Source of the DNA: CAWBJP01 sp963789165
GTDB taxonomy: Bacteria; Actinomycetota; Acidimicrobiia; IMCC26256; BP-133
Assembly (NCBI GenBank): GCA_963789165.1
Contig: CAWBJP010000013.1
Location: 1 to 64,000 of the forward strand
DNA: 64,000 nucleotides
Direction: 5' to 3'
Shown in pieces: positions 31,645 to 41,046 of the stretch (positions within the stretch are counted from its first letter, which is position 1; each line of letters starts with the position of its first letter). The notes under the pieces were generated by a model, which was given only the letters and a program-made list of their open reading frames with translations, was not told the DNA's origin and did no database searches. A program made the position numbers and the translations under genes.

Positions 31645-32445
31645 CTACGGGTAGAGGAAGAGGTCGGGAAAGGCGACCGCGAGCTCGGGCCGGTCCCCGC
31701 CGGCGCTGAGCAGTCCGAGGGCGATGGCCTCGTAGCGGCTGAGCCGCCCGGCGCCCACCATCAGGAAGGCGACGGGATCGGCGGAGATGGTGCAGTCCAC
31801 CGCCGCGCCGGCCTCCTCCAGGCCGTACACCCCGTCGGTGAAGCGCACGGTCATCTCCCCGACGCCCCGTAACTCGATGCCGTAGGCGGCGCAGTGGCCC
31901 TTGGTCGTTTCGGGGTTGCTGATGAAGCCGAATCCCGGGGCGTAGGCGGCCAGGACGAGGGCAGCGACCATCGGGTCGATGGGCCATGGCCGCCCCACCG
32001 CGGTGGCGATGTCGTAGCCGTGGAGGATCTCCTCGCCGAGGAGGACGCCGGCCACACCGGCCACCGTGAAGGGGTTGCCCCCATGGAAGATGACCGGCGT
32101 GGCGCCGGCCACGTCGCTGGTGGCGTCGAGGAAGCCCTCGACCCCATCGGCCAGGAGCCGGGACAGCTCCATCGGGTCGCTCTCGGCGATGTCGGCGTTG
32201 CGGCGGGCCATCTCCGGCTTGTGGTACGCGGGGTCGAGGCTCTCGATGGGCGACGGCTCGCCCTGGGCGATGTCCGTCAGCCAGCCGCTGGCCACCACCA
32301 GGTGGGCGGCGAAGTCCCGCAGCGTCCACGGGCTGTCCGGCGCGGGGGAAGCGGGATCGGGGATGGTGGCGATCAGATCTGTGACCTGCTTGGTCGTGGC
32401 GGGGATGCACTGGCGGATCTGAGCCAGCAGCTCGTCGAGGTCCAT
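31645..32445 (-). CDS. Maleylpyruvate isomerase-family, mycothiol-dependent (DinB-like) protein
   Basis: A 266-residue protein from ATG 32445 (SD AGGGAG). The N-terminal DinB-like four-helix domain has PWTLRDFAAHLVVASGWLTD with the first metal His and GEEILHGYDIA with the second. The C-terminal part resembles the MDMPI C domain. The family uses mycothiol, an actinobacterial thiol; the individual substrate is not predictable. It is divergent from the large regulator gene, 124 bases apart. Confidence 0.8.
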   Translation of the reverse strand: MDLDELLAQIRQCIPATTKQVTDLIATIPDPASPAPDSPWTLRDFAAHLVVASGWLTDIAQGEPSPIESLDPAYHKPEMARRNADIAESDPMELSRLLADGVEGFLDATSDVAGATPVIFHGGNPFTVAGVAGVLLGEEILHGYDIATAVGRPWPIDPMVAALVLAAYAPGFGFISNPETTKGHCAAYGIELRGVGEMTVRFTDGVYGLEEAGAAVDCTISADPVAFLMVGAGRLSRYEAIALGLLSAGGDRPELAVAFPDLFLYP

Positions 32446-32569
32446 GCCGGGCTCCCTTCCCGACGCCGGGTCGGCCGTCCCGACCCGCTGGTGCCCACTG
32501 TGCGCCCCACCCCTTGCGCGGACCTGTCGCCAGGCTGTCGGGGGCAATACGCTCGGGTCGGGGAGGAGC

Positions 32570-35500
32570 ATGACGCTCACGGGAGAGGTCGACATCCGGC
32601 TGCTCGGACCGGTCTCCGTGGCCGTCGACGGCCGCGACGTGCCCATCGGCAGTCCCAAGCAGCGGATCATCCTGGCCATGCTCGCCCTGTCCGGGCGTGC
32701 CTCGGCCGGCTCCCTGGTGGACGCGCTCTGGCGGGAGACGCCGCCCGCCAGCGTGGCTGCCACCGTCCACACCCTGGTGTCCCGGCTTCGCCGCAACCTG
32801 GAAGGAGCCGGGGCTCGCCTCGCCATCCGCGCCGAAGCGGGTGGCTACGTGCTGGACCTCGACCGGGACCGGCTCGACGTCGCCCGCTTCCACGCCCTGG
32901 CCGCCGATGGGCGCTCGGCGCTGGTGGGCGGTGACCCGGAGCGGGCCGCCCGCTGCTTCCGGGATGCCCTCGACCTGTGGCGGGGGCCGGCCCTGGCCGA
33001 TCTCGCCGACCGCGACTTCGCCCGCATCGCCGCCGTGCGCCTCGACGGCGCCCGGCTCGACGTGGCCGAGGAGTTGGCCGCGGCCGAGCTGGCGGCCCGC
33101 CGGCCCGCCGCCGCCCTCGACGTGGTCGAGCCCCTGATCCCAGAGCATCCCTTCCGGGAGCGGTTGCGGGCACGGCAGATGATCGCCCTTTACCGGCTGG
33201 GCCGGCAGGCAGAGGCGCTGGCCGCCTACCAGGACCTGCGACGGACCCTGGCTGACGAGCTCGGTCTGGAGCCAACCTCCGACCTCCAGACCCTCGAGCG
33301 CCAGATCCTGCGCCAGAGCCCCGAGCTGGACGTCCGGGCCCCGGTGGCGGCCGGCCCCCCGTCGGATCCCGGCGAGTCGCGACCCGGCGGCACACTCGCC
33401 TTCCTGTTCACCGACATCGAAGCGAGCACGCGGCGCTGGGAGGGAGACCGGACCGCCATGGCCGCCGACCTCGCCCGGCACGACGCCATCCTGCGCGATG
33501 CCGTGGCGGCACACGGTGGATCGCTCTTCACGCATACGGGCGACGGCCTCGGAGCCGCCTTCGCCACCGTGCCTGACGCGCTCGCCGCCGCCATCGCCGG
33601 CCAACGGGAGCTGGGCGGCGTCACCTGGAGCGGCCCGGGTCCCCTCCGCGTCCGCATGGCCGTCCACGCCGGCACCGCCGAAGCCCGGGCCGGGACGTAT
33701 CTGGGGCCGACCCTCAACCGGACGGCGCGGCTCCTCGGTGAAGCAGGGGGAGGACAGATCCTGTGCTCCCAGTCGGCGGCCGACCTGGTGCGCGACGACC
33801 TCCCGGACGGGGCCATGCTTCTCGACTTCGGCGAGCGGGCCCTGGAGGGCTTCTCCCGCCCCGAACGCGTCTGGAGGGTCGCCCATCCCGACCTGCCGGA
33901 GTCGCCACCCCCACCGACCGTGGAGACCCGGCCTTCCGGACCGCTCACCTCGTTCGTGGGCCGGGAGGAGGAGCTGGCCGAGCTGGCGGCGCTCCTGCCC
34001 CAGACGCGGTTGCTGACGATCACCGGGGTCGGCGGCGCCGGGAAGACCCGCCTCGCCCTCGAGCTGGCGGCCCGTATGGAGAAGCTCTACGAGGACGGCG
34101 CCCGGGTCGTCGAGCTGGCCTCGGTACGCGACGACCGGCCGCTGGCCGGCGACGTCCTCGCCGCCCTGGGGGTGGACACCGGCCCCGGCAGCGGGCTGGC
34201 GGCGGACGAGCAGCTGTGCCGGGTGCTGTCCACCCGCCGGATCCTCCTCGTGCTGGACAACTGCGAGCACGTCCTCGAACCGGTCGACGTCCTGGTCGGC
34301 ACCGTGCTGCGCCGCTGCCCCCACGTGACGATCGTGGCCACCAGCCGCGAGGTCCTCTCCGTGGCCGGGGAGACGACGTGGAGCACACCGGGACTTTCGC
34401 TACCGCCGGCCGGCGCCGGGGCGCCCGAGGACCTCGAGGGTTCCGACGCCGCCTCGCTGTTCGTCGTCCGGGCCCGGACGGCCCAGCCCGGCTTCGGAGC
34501 GGTACCGGCCAACGCCGCCGCCATCGCCCGCATCTGCCGGCGCCTCGACGGGATCCCCCTCGCCCTGGAACTGGCCGCCGCCCGCGTGCGGGTGCTGAGC
34601 GTGCCCCAGCTGGCCGACCGGCTCGACGATCGGCTGCGCCTCCTCACCTCCGGGCCCCGCTCGGCGCCGGCCCGCCACCAGACCCTGCGGGCGACGATGG
34701 ACTGGAGCTTCGAGCTGCTGGGCGCCGCCGAGCAACAGCTGCTCCGGCGGCTCGCCGTCTTCCCGCAGAACTTCGACCTGGACGCGGCCGCCGCCGTCGC
34801 CGGTGACGGCGCCGACCCCATCGACGTGCTCGATCTCCTGGCCCGGCTGGTGGACAAGTCCCTCGTGGTTCCCGAGGGCGCGGCCGAGACGGCCCGCTAC
34901 CGGCTGTTGGAGACGGTGCGCCAGTACGCCGCCGAGAAGCTGGCCGGCGCCGGCGAGGAGGAGGAGACCCGGGCCCGGCACCGCCGGCACTTCGTCGAGC
35001 GCATCCGCACCGGCTACCGCTCGGGGGCACACTTCTTCGGCATCGAGTGGTCCCGGTTCACGGCCCCTGACAGCGAGAACTACGGCGGCGCGCTGACCTC
35101 GGCCGTCGCCGACGGCGACTGGGAGTCGGCGACCGTGATCCTGGCCGGCGTGGGGCAGTACTCCTGGTACTGGGGGCTCCCGGTTCCCAGCGCCGTCGAG
35201 GCGATCGACGTCGAGGAGCTGAGGTGTTCGGAGCCGTCACTCCATGTCGAGGCCCTCCTCAGCCTCGGCGCCGGCAAGGTCATCATCGGCCGGTGGAGCC
35301 TCGAAGACCTCGTCGCACTCTACGAGCGGGCCCTGGCCCTGGCCGACGAGCGCGGCACACCAGCGGACCAGGGGTTCGTCCGCTACTACCTCGGCTACAT
35401 CGCCCTGGACCGGGGCGACATTGCGGCCGCTCGAACGTGGATCGAGGAGTCCGTCGCCCGTTTCGGCGCCGCCGTCCAACGGGGCTACGCCCTCTACGAG

Positions 35501-36109
35501 CTGGGGTGGATCGATTTCACGGAAGGGAAGCCGGCAGCCGCCCGAGGGCACTTCCAGGCGGCGCTGGCCATCGTCGAGGGCCGGACGGGCTGGGAGATCC
35601 AGCGCGCCCACCTCGAGGTCGGGATCGCTCTCTGCGACGCCGTCGAGGGCAGGGGCGACGCCGCGCTCGCACTCGTCGGCGATGCCGTCGAGCAGGCCCG
35701 GGCCCTCGGCCTCCCCGGCATCCTGGTGATGGCGCTGGTGCGGTCGGCCGAAGTTGCCGGCATCGTCGGTCAGCCCGTCGGCCCCGAGCTGGCCGAGGTG
35801 CTCCGGCTGCTGCGCAGCCAGGGCGACATCCGCTGGGTGGCCTCGGCCCTCACCATGGCCGCCGTGGTCCACGAAGGCCGCGGCCGGCCCGACACCGCCG
35901 CCCGGCTCCTCAGCGGTGCCGCCGCGGTCGCCCAGGCGTTGGGTGAGAATCCGCTGCCGCTGCCTGCGGTCGCCGAGGTGGTGGCCTCCACCCGCCGGCG
36001 GCTCGAGGGCGCCCTCGGCCCCGGTGGGCTCGCCGAGGCCGTCGCCGCCGGAGCGGCCACTGCCGTCCCCCGACTGCTCGACCTCGCCCTGGACAGCCTC
36101 GAGGGCTGA
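32570..36109 (+). CDS. BTAD (AfsR/SARP-type) - class III nucleotide cyclase - NB-ARC ATPase - TPR regulator
   Basis: A 1179-residue protein from ATG 32570 (SD GGAGGAG). Domains in order: winged-helix DNA-binding and bacterial transcriptional activation domain (1-260, VDIRLLGPVSVAVDGRDV to YQDLRRTLADELGLEP); class III cyclase catalytic domain (about 275-440) with metal Asp in FLFTDIEAST (about 281) and HTGDGLGAAF (about 323), plus Asn/Arg in LNRTARLL (about 382-386); NB-ARC ATPase with Walker A GVGGAGKT (about 486) and LLVLDNCEHVLEP; C-terminal TPR-like helices. The cyclase looks catalytically competent. The protein probably couples ATP and cAMP chemistry to transcription; targets unknown. Confidence 0.88.
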   Translation: MTLTGEVDIRLLGPVSVAVDGRDVPIGSPKQRIILAMLALSGRASAGSLVDALWRETPPASVAATVHTLVSRLRRNLEGAGARLAIRAEAGGYVLDLDRDRLDVARFHALAADGRSALVGGDPERAARCFRDALDLWRGPALADLADRDFARIAAVRLDGARLDVAEELAAAELAARRPAAALDVVEPLIPEHPFRERLRARQMIALYRLGRQAEALAAYQDLRRTLADELGLEPTSDLQTLERQILRQSPELDVRAPVAAGPPSDPGESRPGGTLAFLFTDIEASTRRWEGDRTAMAADLARHDAILRDAVAAHGGSLFTHTGDGLGAAFATVPDALAAAIAGQRELGGVTWSGPGPLRVRMAVHAGTAEARAGTYLGPTLNRTARLLGEAGGGQILCSQSAADLVRDDLPDGAMLLDFGERALEGFSRPERVWRVAHPDLPESPPPPTVETRPSGPLTSFVGREEELAELAALLPQTRLLTITGVGGAGKTRLALELAARMEKLYEDGARVVELASVRDDRPLAGDVLAALGVDTGPGSGLAADEQLCRVLSTRRILLVLDNCEHVLEPVDVLVGTVLRRCPHVTIVATSREVLSVAGETTWSTPGLSLPPAGAGAPEDLEGSDAASLFVVRARTAQPGFGAVPANAAAIARICRRLDGIPLALELAAARVRVLSVPQLADRLDDRLRLLTSGPRSAPARHQTLRATMDWSFELLGAAEQQLLRRLAVFPQNFDLDAAAAVAGDGADPIDVLDLLARLVDKSLVVPEGAAETARYRLLETVRQYAAEKLAGAGEEEETRARHRRHFVERIRTGYRSGAHFFGIEWSRFTAPDSENYGGALTSAVADGDWESATVILAGVGQYSWYWGLPVPSAVEAIDVEELRCSEPSLHVEALLSLGAGKVIIGRWSLEDLVALYERALALADERGTPADQGFVRYYLGYIALDRGDIAAARTWIEESVARFGAAVQRGYALYELGWIDFTEGKPAAARGHFQAALAIVEGRTGWEIQRAHLEVGIALCDAVEGRGDAALALVGDAVEQARALGLPGILVMALVRSAEVAGIVGQPVGPELAEVLRLLRSQGDIRWVASALTMAAVVHEGRGRPDTAARLLSGAAAVAQALGENPLPLPAVAEVVASTRRRLEGALGPGGLAEAVAAGAATAVPRLLDLALDSLEG

Positions 36110-36129
36110 CCGGCGGGTCCGCCGCCCTC
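36101..36129. terminator. Hairpin between convergent genes
   Basis: Nested arms GAGGGC/GCCCTC and GGCGG/CCGCC surround the 3' ends of the regulator (stop 36107-36109) and the AlaX gene (stop 36128-36130). It could serve both directions; there is no U-tract. Confidence 0.5.
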
Positions 36130-36845
36130 AGGCGTCGATGACCTCGATCCGGATGCGTTTGAAGGCCTTGCCCTTCGACTCGGTCTTGACCACCCGGATG
36201 CGGCCCACCTCGGAGGTGTTGGCCACATGGGTGCCGCCGTCGGCCTGCTTGTCGAGGCCGACGATGTCGATCACCCGGATCTCGGGCACCGACTCGGGGA
36301 CCAGGTTCACCTTGGTGCGGATGAGGGCGTCGTCGAGGACGGCCTCGGAGCGGGGCAGGAAGGCGACCTCAACGGCGCGGCCCTGGGCCAGCTCGGTGTT
36401 GACCAGCTCCTCCACAGCGGGGCCGAAGCCCTCGGGGAGGGGGTCGAACTCGAAGTCCATGCGGGCCGACAAGGGCTCCATGTTCCCGCCCGTCACCGCC
36501 TTGCCCCACTGGTTCCAGATCACCCCGCACAGCACGTGCAGGGCGGTGTGGGTGCGCATGAGGGCGTAGCGGCGGTCCCAGTCGACCTCGCCCTCCACCT
36601 CCGTCCCGGGAGACGGAGTGTCGCCCTCCAGGCGGTGCCACACCTCCCCGCCCTCCTTGGCCACGGCCGTGACCGTCGCCTCACCCCCGCGCCAGCGGAG
36701 CGTGCCCGTGTCGTGGGGCTGGCCCCCGCCTGTCGGGTAGAAGGCGCTGCGGTCGAGCGTCACCCGGCCGTCGGCGTCCGACCGCGGTGACGGTGGCGGA
36801 GAAGGTCCGCAGGTAGGCGTCGTGCTGGCAGAGGAGTTCGGTCAC
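36128..36845 (-). CDS. AlaX-type alanyl-tRNA editing protein, one frameshift
   Basis: A free-standing editing domain that hydrolyses mischarged Ser- or Gly-tRNA(Ala). GTG 36845 overlaps the acyl-CoA synthetase stop (GTGA). The corrected N-terminus is TELLCQHDAYLRTFSATVTAV then DADGRVTLDRSAFYPTGGGQP. The first zinc motif is THTALHVL (HxxxH), and GTHVANT replaces the usual C-x3-H site, which may therefore be only partial. The indel is one extra G at about 36788 (GTCGGACG). About 239 residues. Confidence 0.88.
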
Positions 36846-38618
36846 TCGGCGTACATCGCCTCGATCTCGGCCGCGAAATGGTCGTGGACCACGTTGCGCT
36901 TCACCTTGAGCGTGGGGGTGAGCTCGCCTTCGGCCATCGAGAGCTCCCGGGGGAGGATGGTGAACTTCTTCACCTGCTCGACCCGGGCCAAGTCGGTGTT
37001 GACGGCGTCGAGGGCCTTCTCCAGCTCCGCCTGCACCGCCTCGTTGTGCGCCGGCCGGCCGGACTGGCCCCGTTCGGTCAGGAAGCGACCGGCCGCCTCG
37101 CCGTCGAGGGTGAGGAGGACGGTGAGGTATTTGCGGCGGTCTCCGATGACGACCGCCTCGGACACCAGCGGATGGTTCTTCAGCCCGCTCTCGATCAGCT
37201 TGCGGGCGCCACGTTCTTGCCGCCGGCGGTGATGATGATGTCCTTCTTCCGACCGGTGATGGTCAGGAACCCTTCAGCGTCGAACTCGCCGAGGTCGCCC
37301 GAGTGCAGCCACCCGTCCTCCAGGGCCTCGGCGGTGGCCTCGGGGTCCTTGTAGTAGCCGGCGAAGACGTTGCGGCCCCGGACCAGGATCTCGCCGTCGC
37401 TGGCGATCTTCACCTCGACGCCGGGGAAGGGGGGGCCGACCGTCCCGAAGCGGGTGTGTCCCGGGGCGTTGAAGGTGGTGGGGCCGGTGTCCTCGGACTG
37501 GCCGTAGACCTCGTAGATGGGCAGGTCGAAACCGGCGAAGAACTGGAGGACCTCCTCGGCCACGGGGGCCGCCCCGCTGGCGCAGAGCCGGGCCTGGTCG
37601 AGTCCGAGGGCGGCCTTGACCTTCCCGTAGACGAGCTTCTGGAAGGCCTTGTACTGGGCCAGGGTCGGTCAGGGCCGGTTCCAGGCCCCGGTTGTGGCGG
37701 GAGATCACCTGGCGGCCGACGGCCATGGCCTGCTGGGCCAGCTTGGCCTTCGGGCCGGTGGCCTCGGCCAGCTTGGCCGCCACGCCGGCGTGGAACTTCT
37801 CCCACACCCGGGGCACCCCGAAGAAGGCGGTGGGCCGGACCTCGAGGAGGTTCTCCAGCAGCTTGTCGATGGACTCGGCGTAGTACACGGCGCTGCCGGT
37901 GACGGCGGGCAGGTGGATGGTGAACATCTGCTCGGCGATGTGGGACAGCGGCAGGTAGGACAGGACCCGGTCGGCCGCCGTGGCTCCCACCAGGTCGGCG
38001 GCCCGGGCCGAGGTCCAGGCCAGGTTGTCGTGGGTCAGCATCACCGCCTTGGGCCGGCCGGTGGTGCCCGAGGTGTAGATGAAGGTGCCCAGACCGTCGG
38101 GGCGCAGGGCGTCGAGGCGGGCGTCGAGGGCCCCGCCGCCCCCCTCACCCCGGGCAGAGAAACTCCTCCCAGGACAGGACCATCGGGTCGTCGACCGGCT
38201 CCGCTCCCCGCATGAGGACGGCGTGGCGCAGGTGCGGGAGCTGGTCCCGGACGGCGGCGATCTTGGCCCATTGGGCGGCGTCCTCCACCAGCACGACGGG
38301 CGCCTCGGAGTGGTTGAGGATGTACTCACACTCCGAGGGGGAGGAGGTGGCGTAGATCCCGGCCGGGACCGCTCCGGCGGCCATGGCGGCCACGTCGAAG
38401 ATCACCCACTCGGGGCGGTTGGCGCCCAGGATGCACACGGGTGTGCCCTCCTCGACGCCGAGCGCCACCAGGGCGGCCCCCGTCCTGCGGACCTCGTCGC
38501 CGTACGTGGACCAGGAGGAGGCTTGCCAGCCTGACGGGCCGCGCACGTGATAGGCGGGTGCTCCACCCAGGCGGGCGGCGTTGGTCAGGACGCGGTGGGG
38601 AATCGTGTCCGGAGGCAT
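36842..38618 (-). CDS. Long-chain acyl-CoA synthetase (AMP-forming, FadD15-like), three frameshifts
   Basis: Activates fatty acids to acyl-CoA via acyl-AMP. ATG 38618 follows a coupled upstream ORF. The AMP-binding P-loop YTSGTTGRPKAVMLTH, LPLSHIAEQM, VYGQSEDTGPTTFN, GWLHSGDLGEFD and GRKKDIIITAGGKNVAP are in the expected order but in different frames. Breaks occur at about 38165 (extra T in TTTCTC), about 37665 (CTGACCGACCCTGG) and about 37205 (missing C in CCCGCAAGC). The corrected length of about 592 residues is the family norm. Three errors in one conserved gene argue for poor base accuracy here, not decay. Confidence 0.9.
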
Positions 38619-38704
38619 CAGGACCTGCGCAGCAGGGACTGGCGGCTGGGGCAGGGGCCCCCGGCCGCATCGCGATGAGCCGCCAGGCGAAGAGCAGTAG
38701 TCAT
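38618..38704 (-). CDS. Leaderless 28-codon ORF coupled to the acyl-CoA synthetase
   Basis: ATG 38704 opens MTTALRLAAHRDAAGG... and ends at TGA 38620-38618, sharing its A with the synthetase ATG (TGATG). A -10 TAGTCT lies 7 bases before its ATG. The layout repeats that at 21054-21083. The peptide has no recognised family. Given the density of indels here, it could instead be a displaced true N-terminus of the synthetase. Confidence 0.4.
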   Translation of the reverse strand: MTTALRLAAHRDAAGGPCPSRQSLLRRS

Positions 38705-38711
38705 AGCGCTC

Positions 38712-38717
38712 AGACTA
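38712..38717 (-). promoter_or_regulatory. -10 element upstream of the acyl-CoA synthetase
   Basis: TAGTCT, 7 bases before ATG 38704. The -35 region falls in the hairpin that terminates the neighbouring GH26 gene and shows no TTGACA-like hexamer, so the assignment is weak. Confidence 0.35.
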
Positions 38718-38725
38718 CGCGCTGA

Positions 38726-38746
38726 GGGCCGGCGCGTGGCCGGCCC
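38726..38746 (-). terminator. Terminator of the first GH26-like gene
   Basis: GGGCCGGC, five-base loop, GCCGGCCC, 20 bases after the gene's stop on the minus strand. GC-rich stem without a U-tract, as at the other two paralogues. Confidence 0.6.
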
Positions 38747-38766
38747 CCAGGTTCGGTTTGCCCAGT

Positions 38767-40874
38767 TCAGTGCCGGAGGGGTGCCACCGCCACGATCGGG
38801 TTGGCCGGGGGCTTGTCGCCCAGCGAGCCGGCGAAGGGCTTGTCGGAGAAGTTGAAGATGCCCCCGTCCTCCGCCACCATCAGATAGCCGTTCCCGTAGG
38901 GCACCATCCCGGTGACCGGCTTGTTGAGCCGCTTGTCACCCATGGACCCCCGGAACTCAGCCTCGAAGGCGAACACGCCGCCATCCGAGGCCACCAGCCA
39001 GTACCCCTTCCCGTCCGGGTCGGGCACCAGCGACTGCACCGGAGCGTTGAGCCGGACGGCGCCCATCGACCCGTGGAACACCGCGTCCCCGAACGAGAAG
39101 ATGCCCCCGTCCGACGCCACCATGTAATACCCCAGTCCCGACGGCGTCGGGATCGAATCCAGCACCGGACCGTTCAGCTTCGCCGCCGACATGTCCCCCA
39201 GGTGCGCGGCGTCACCGAAGTTCACGACCCGGCCCCGGGACGTGAAGATCCAGTAGCCCTTCCCGGTCGGGGTCGACGACAACGACGTCACCGTCTCCCC
39301 CGGGCTCAGCCGGGCCGCCCCCACGCTGCCGAAGGCCCCGGCGTCGCCGTTGGTGAACACCGCGCCGGCGGAGTCGACGATCCAGTAGCCGTTCCCCGAC
39401 GGGGTCGGCTCGACGTCCACGGCGCTGACCGAGACCGGCATCCCCGTGGCCCACGGCTGCCCCGAAGGGGTAGACCTTCCCGTCCGAGCCGAGCATCCAG
39501 TAGCCCGAGCGGGCCTCGACGGCGCCGTTCGACTGCACCGGAGCGGCGCGTCCCCGCCGCGGGCGGCGGCTGCTGCGCCGGCGGGTCGGCGCCGGCGGTC
39601 GGGACATCGGGACGGTTGGCGGCCGGCGCCCAGCCGATGGTGTGGATCTGGTTGAACCACTTCGGCTCTGAGGCCGCCGCATGGTAGGCGGCCGTGGACG
39701 TCGGTGAGGAGATGATCCGCCAGTCGCCGTTTTCGGCCGGGACGTCGAAGTAGACCATGGCGGCGATGTCGGAGTAGATGCCGCAGTGGGGGCAGGACTC
39801 CGTGCGGGGCAGGTCACCGTTGACCACCTCGTGGGTCACCCGCATCCACGTCGCCTTGGCGTCCGGGTCGCCGCCCTGTTCCTGGACCCCGTACTCGCCG
39901 ATCTGGATGGGCTTCACCTGGGTCTTGCGGGGGAAGACGTCGGGGAAATCGGTGGGGGCATTGGGTCCCTTGGGGCCGGTGGAGCGGGCCCAGACCATGA
40001 ACTCGTCGAAGATCTCGACGAAGCCCCGCCAACGGTCGTCGTGGCCGCCGCTGCCGTTGCGGTCGGAGACGCCCCAGTTGTAGCCATCGGACGAGATCCA
40101 GTCGACGACGTCGTCGCCCGGGTAGTAGTCGAAGGCCCAGTGCCCGGCGTCGTTGGGGGACTTGAAGTGGGCGGCGTTGCCGCACCACACCCAGACCACG
40201 TTGGTGGCGCCGACCTGGTTGACGATGATGTCGTAGATCTTGCGCCAGGCGGCGACGAAGGTCTCCGGGTTTCCGACCTCGGCGGCCCGCTTGTTGCCGT
40301 CCATCTCCCAGCAGTAGCGCATGAAGAACTCGTGCCCGAAGGCCTTGAACGCCTCGCCCGTGCGGCGGATGACGTCATCCCACTTGTTGGTGTTGGCGAT
40401 CTCCGAGCTCTTGCCGCAGCCCCATCCGATGAGGGGGATCCGGCCCTGCTCGATGTCCCAGAAAGCCAGCTTGGACAGGCCGCGCTTGGCCGGGTTACCC
40501 GGCACCCAGTCCTCGGCGATGCCGGCGAAGTCGCCGTAGTAGCTGTTGTTGATGTCCAGGCGCCGTCCGAGGCGCTCCTCGGTCTGGATGATGTGCTGAT
40601 GCTCGGCGTCGATGGGGTCGCTGTGGCTGTCCTCGGGGTGGACACCGAGGAGGGCGCCGGTGACCGGTGCCAGCCGTCCCGAGGCACGGGGGGGCGCCAC
40701 CCAGCCGGCGTGGGGCTCGCCGTACATCTCCGGATTGTCACCGGTCACGGCGTCGCTGTGGTCGGCCCGGGCCGGCACCAGACCGGCCAGCGAGCTGGCG
40801 GCGACGGCCAGCGCCGTCACCAGTCCCAGGCGGCGTCGGGTCTTGTGCCGTAGCGCGAAGAAGGCAGCGGACAT
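38767..40874 (-). CDS. Secreted GH26-like glycoside hydrolase with propeller-like repeats (copy 1), two frameshifts
   Basis: ATG 40874 after SD GGGAGAG. Signal peptide (LGLVTALAVAASSLAGLVPA), then a GH26-like catalytic domain: acid/base Glu candidate in HEFFMRYCWEMDG, aromatic site DYYPGDDVVDWISSDGYNWG, nucleophile Glu candidate in QIGEYGVQEQ. A Pro/Gln linker follows, then six repeats of about 42 residues with GYW-V-DGG-F-FGDA-F-GSMG. The frame shifts at about 39550 in the linker and at about 39462 (GGGG) in repeat 1. GH26 members are mannanases or related beta-glycanases; the substrate here is open. First of three tandem paralogues; about 700 residues. Confidence 0.82.
38791..39297 (-). repeat. 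507-bp repeat, copy 1 (GH26 tail)
   Basis: Encodes the last four propeller repeats. It aligns without gaps with 41071-41577 and 43453-43959. This copy is the most diverged of the three, differing mainly in the middle and distal parts; its first 180 bases are nearly identical to the others. Confidence 0.85.
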
Positions 40875-40952
40875 GGCTCATCTCTCCCTGGTCCGCCCCG
40901 CGAGGTGACGGGACGGTCGAAACCGGTCATGGGCACCGAGGGTGCGCCGCAC

Positions 40953-40966
40953 TTCCCGATTCGCCG
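40953..40966 (-). promoter_or_regulatory. Conserved block CGGCGAATCGGGAA upstream of GH26 copy 1
   Basis: The same 14 bases occur at 43333-43346 upstream of copy 2, in similar flanks (GA-CCGT-CC before, GCG after). It lies 79 bases before the start. Candidate operator, promoter element or piece of a structured leader; it is not obvious upstream of copy 3. Confidence 0.45.
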
Positions 40967-40997
40967 AAAAGGAACGGATCACCTGCTCGGCGCGCTC

Positions 40998-41023
40998 GAG
41001 GGCCGGCCTCGCGGCCGGCCCTC
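40998..41023 (-). terminator. Terminator of the second GH26-like gene
   Basis: GAGGGCCGGCC / GGCCGGCCCTC, a perfect 11-bp stem with a 4-base loop, 23 bases after the stop at 41047. No U-tract. Confidence 0.7.
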
Positions 41024-41046
41024 AGACACCTTGTCCGTGATTGGAG

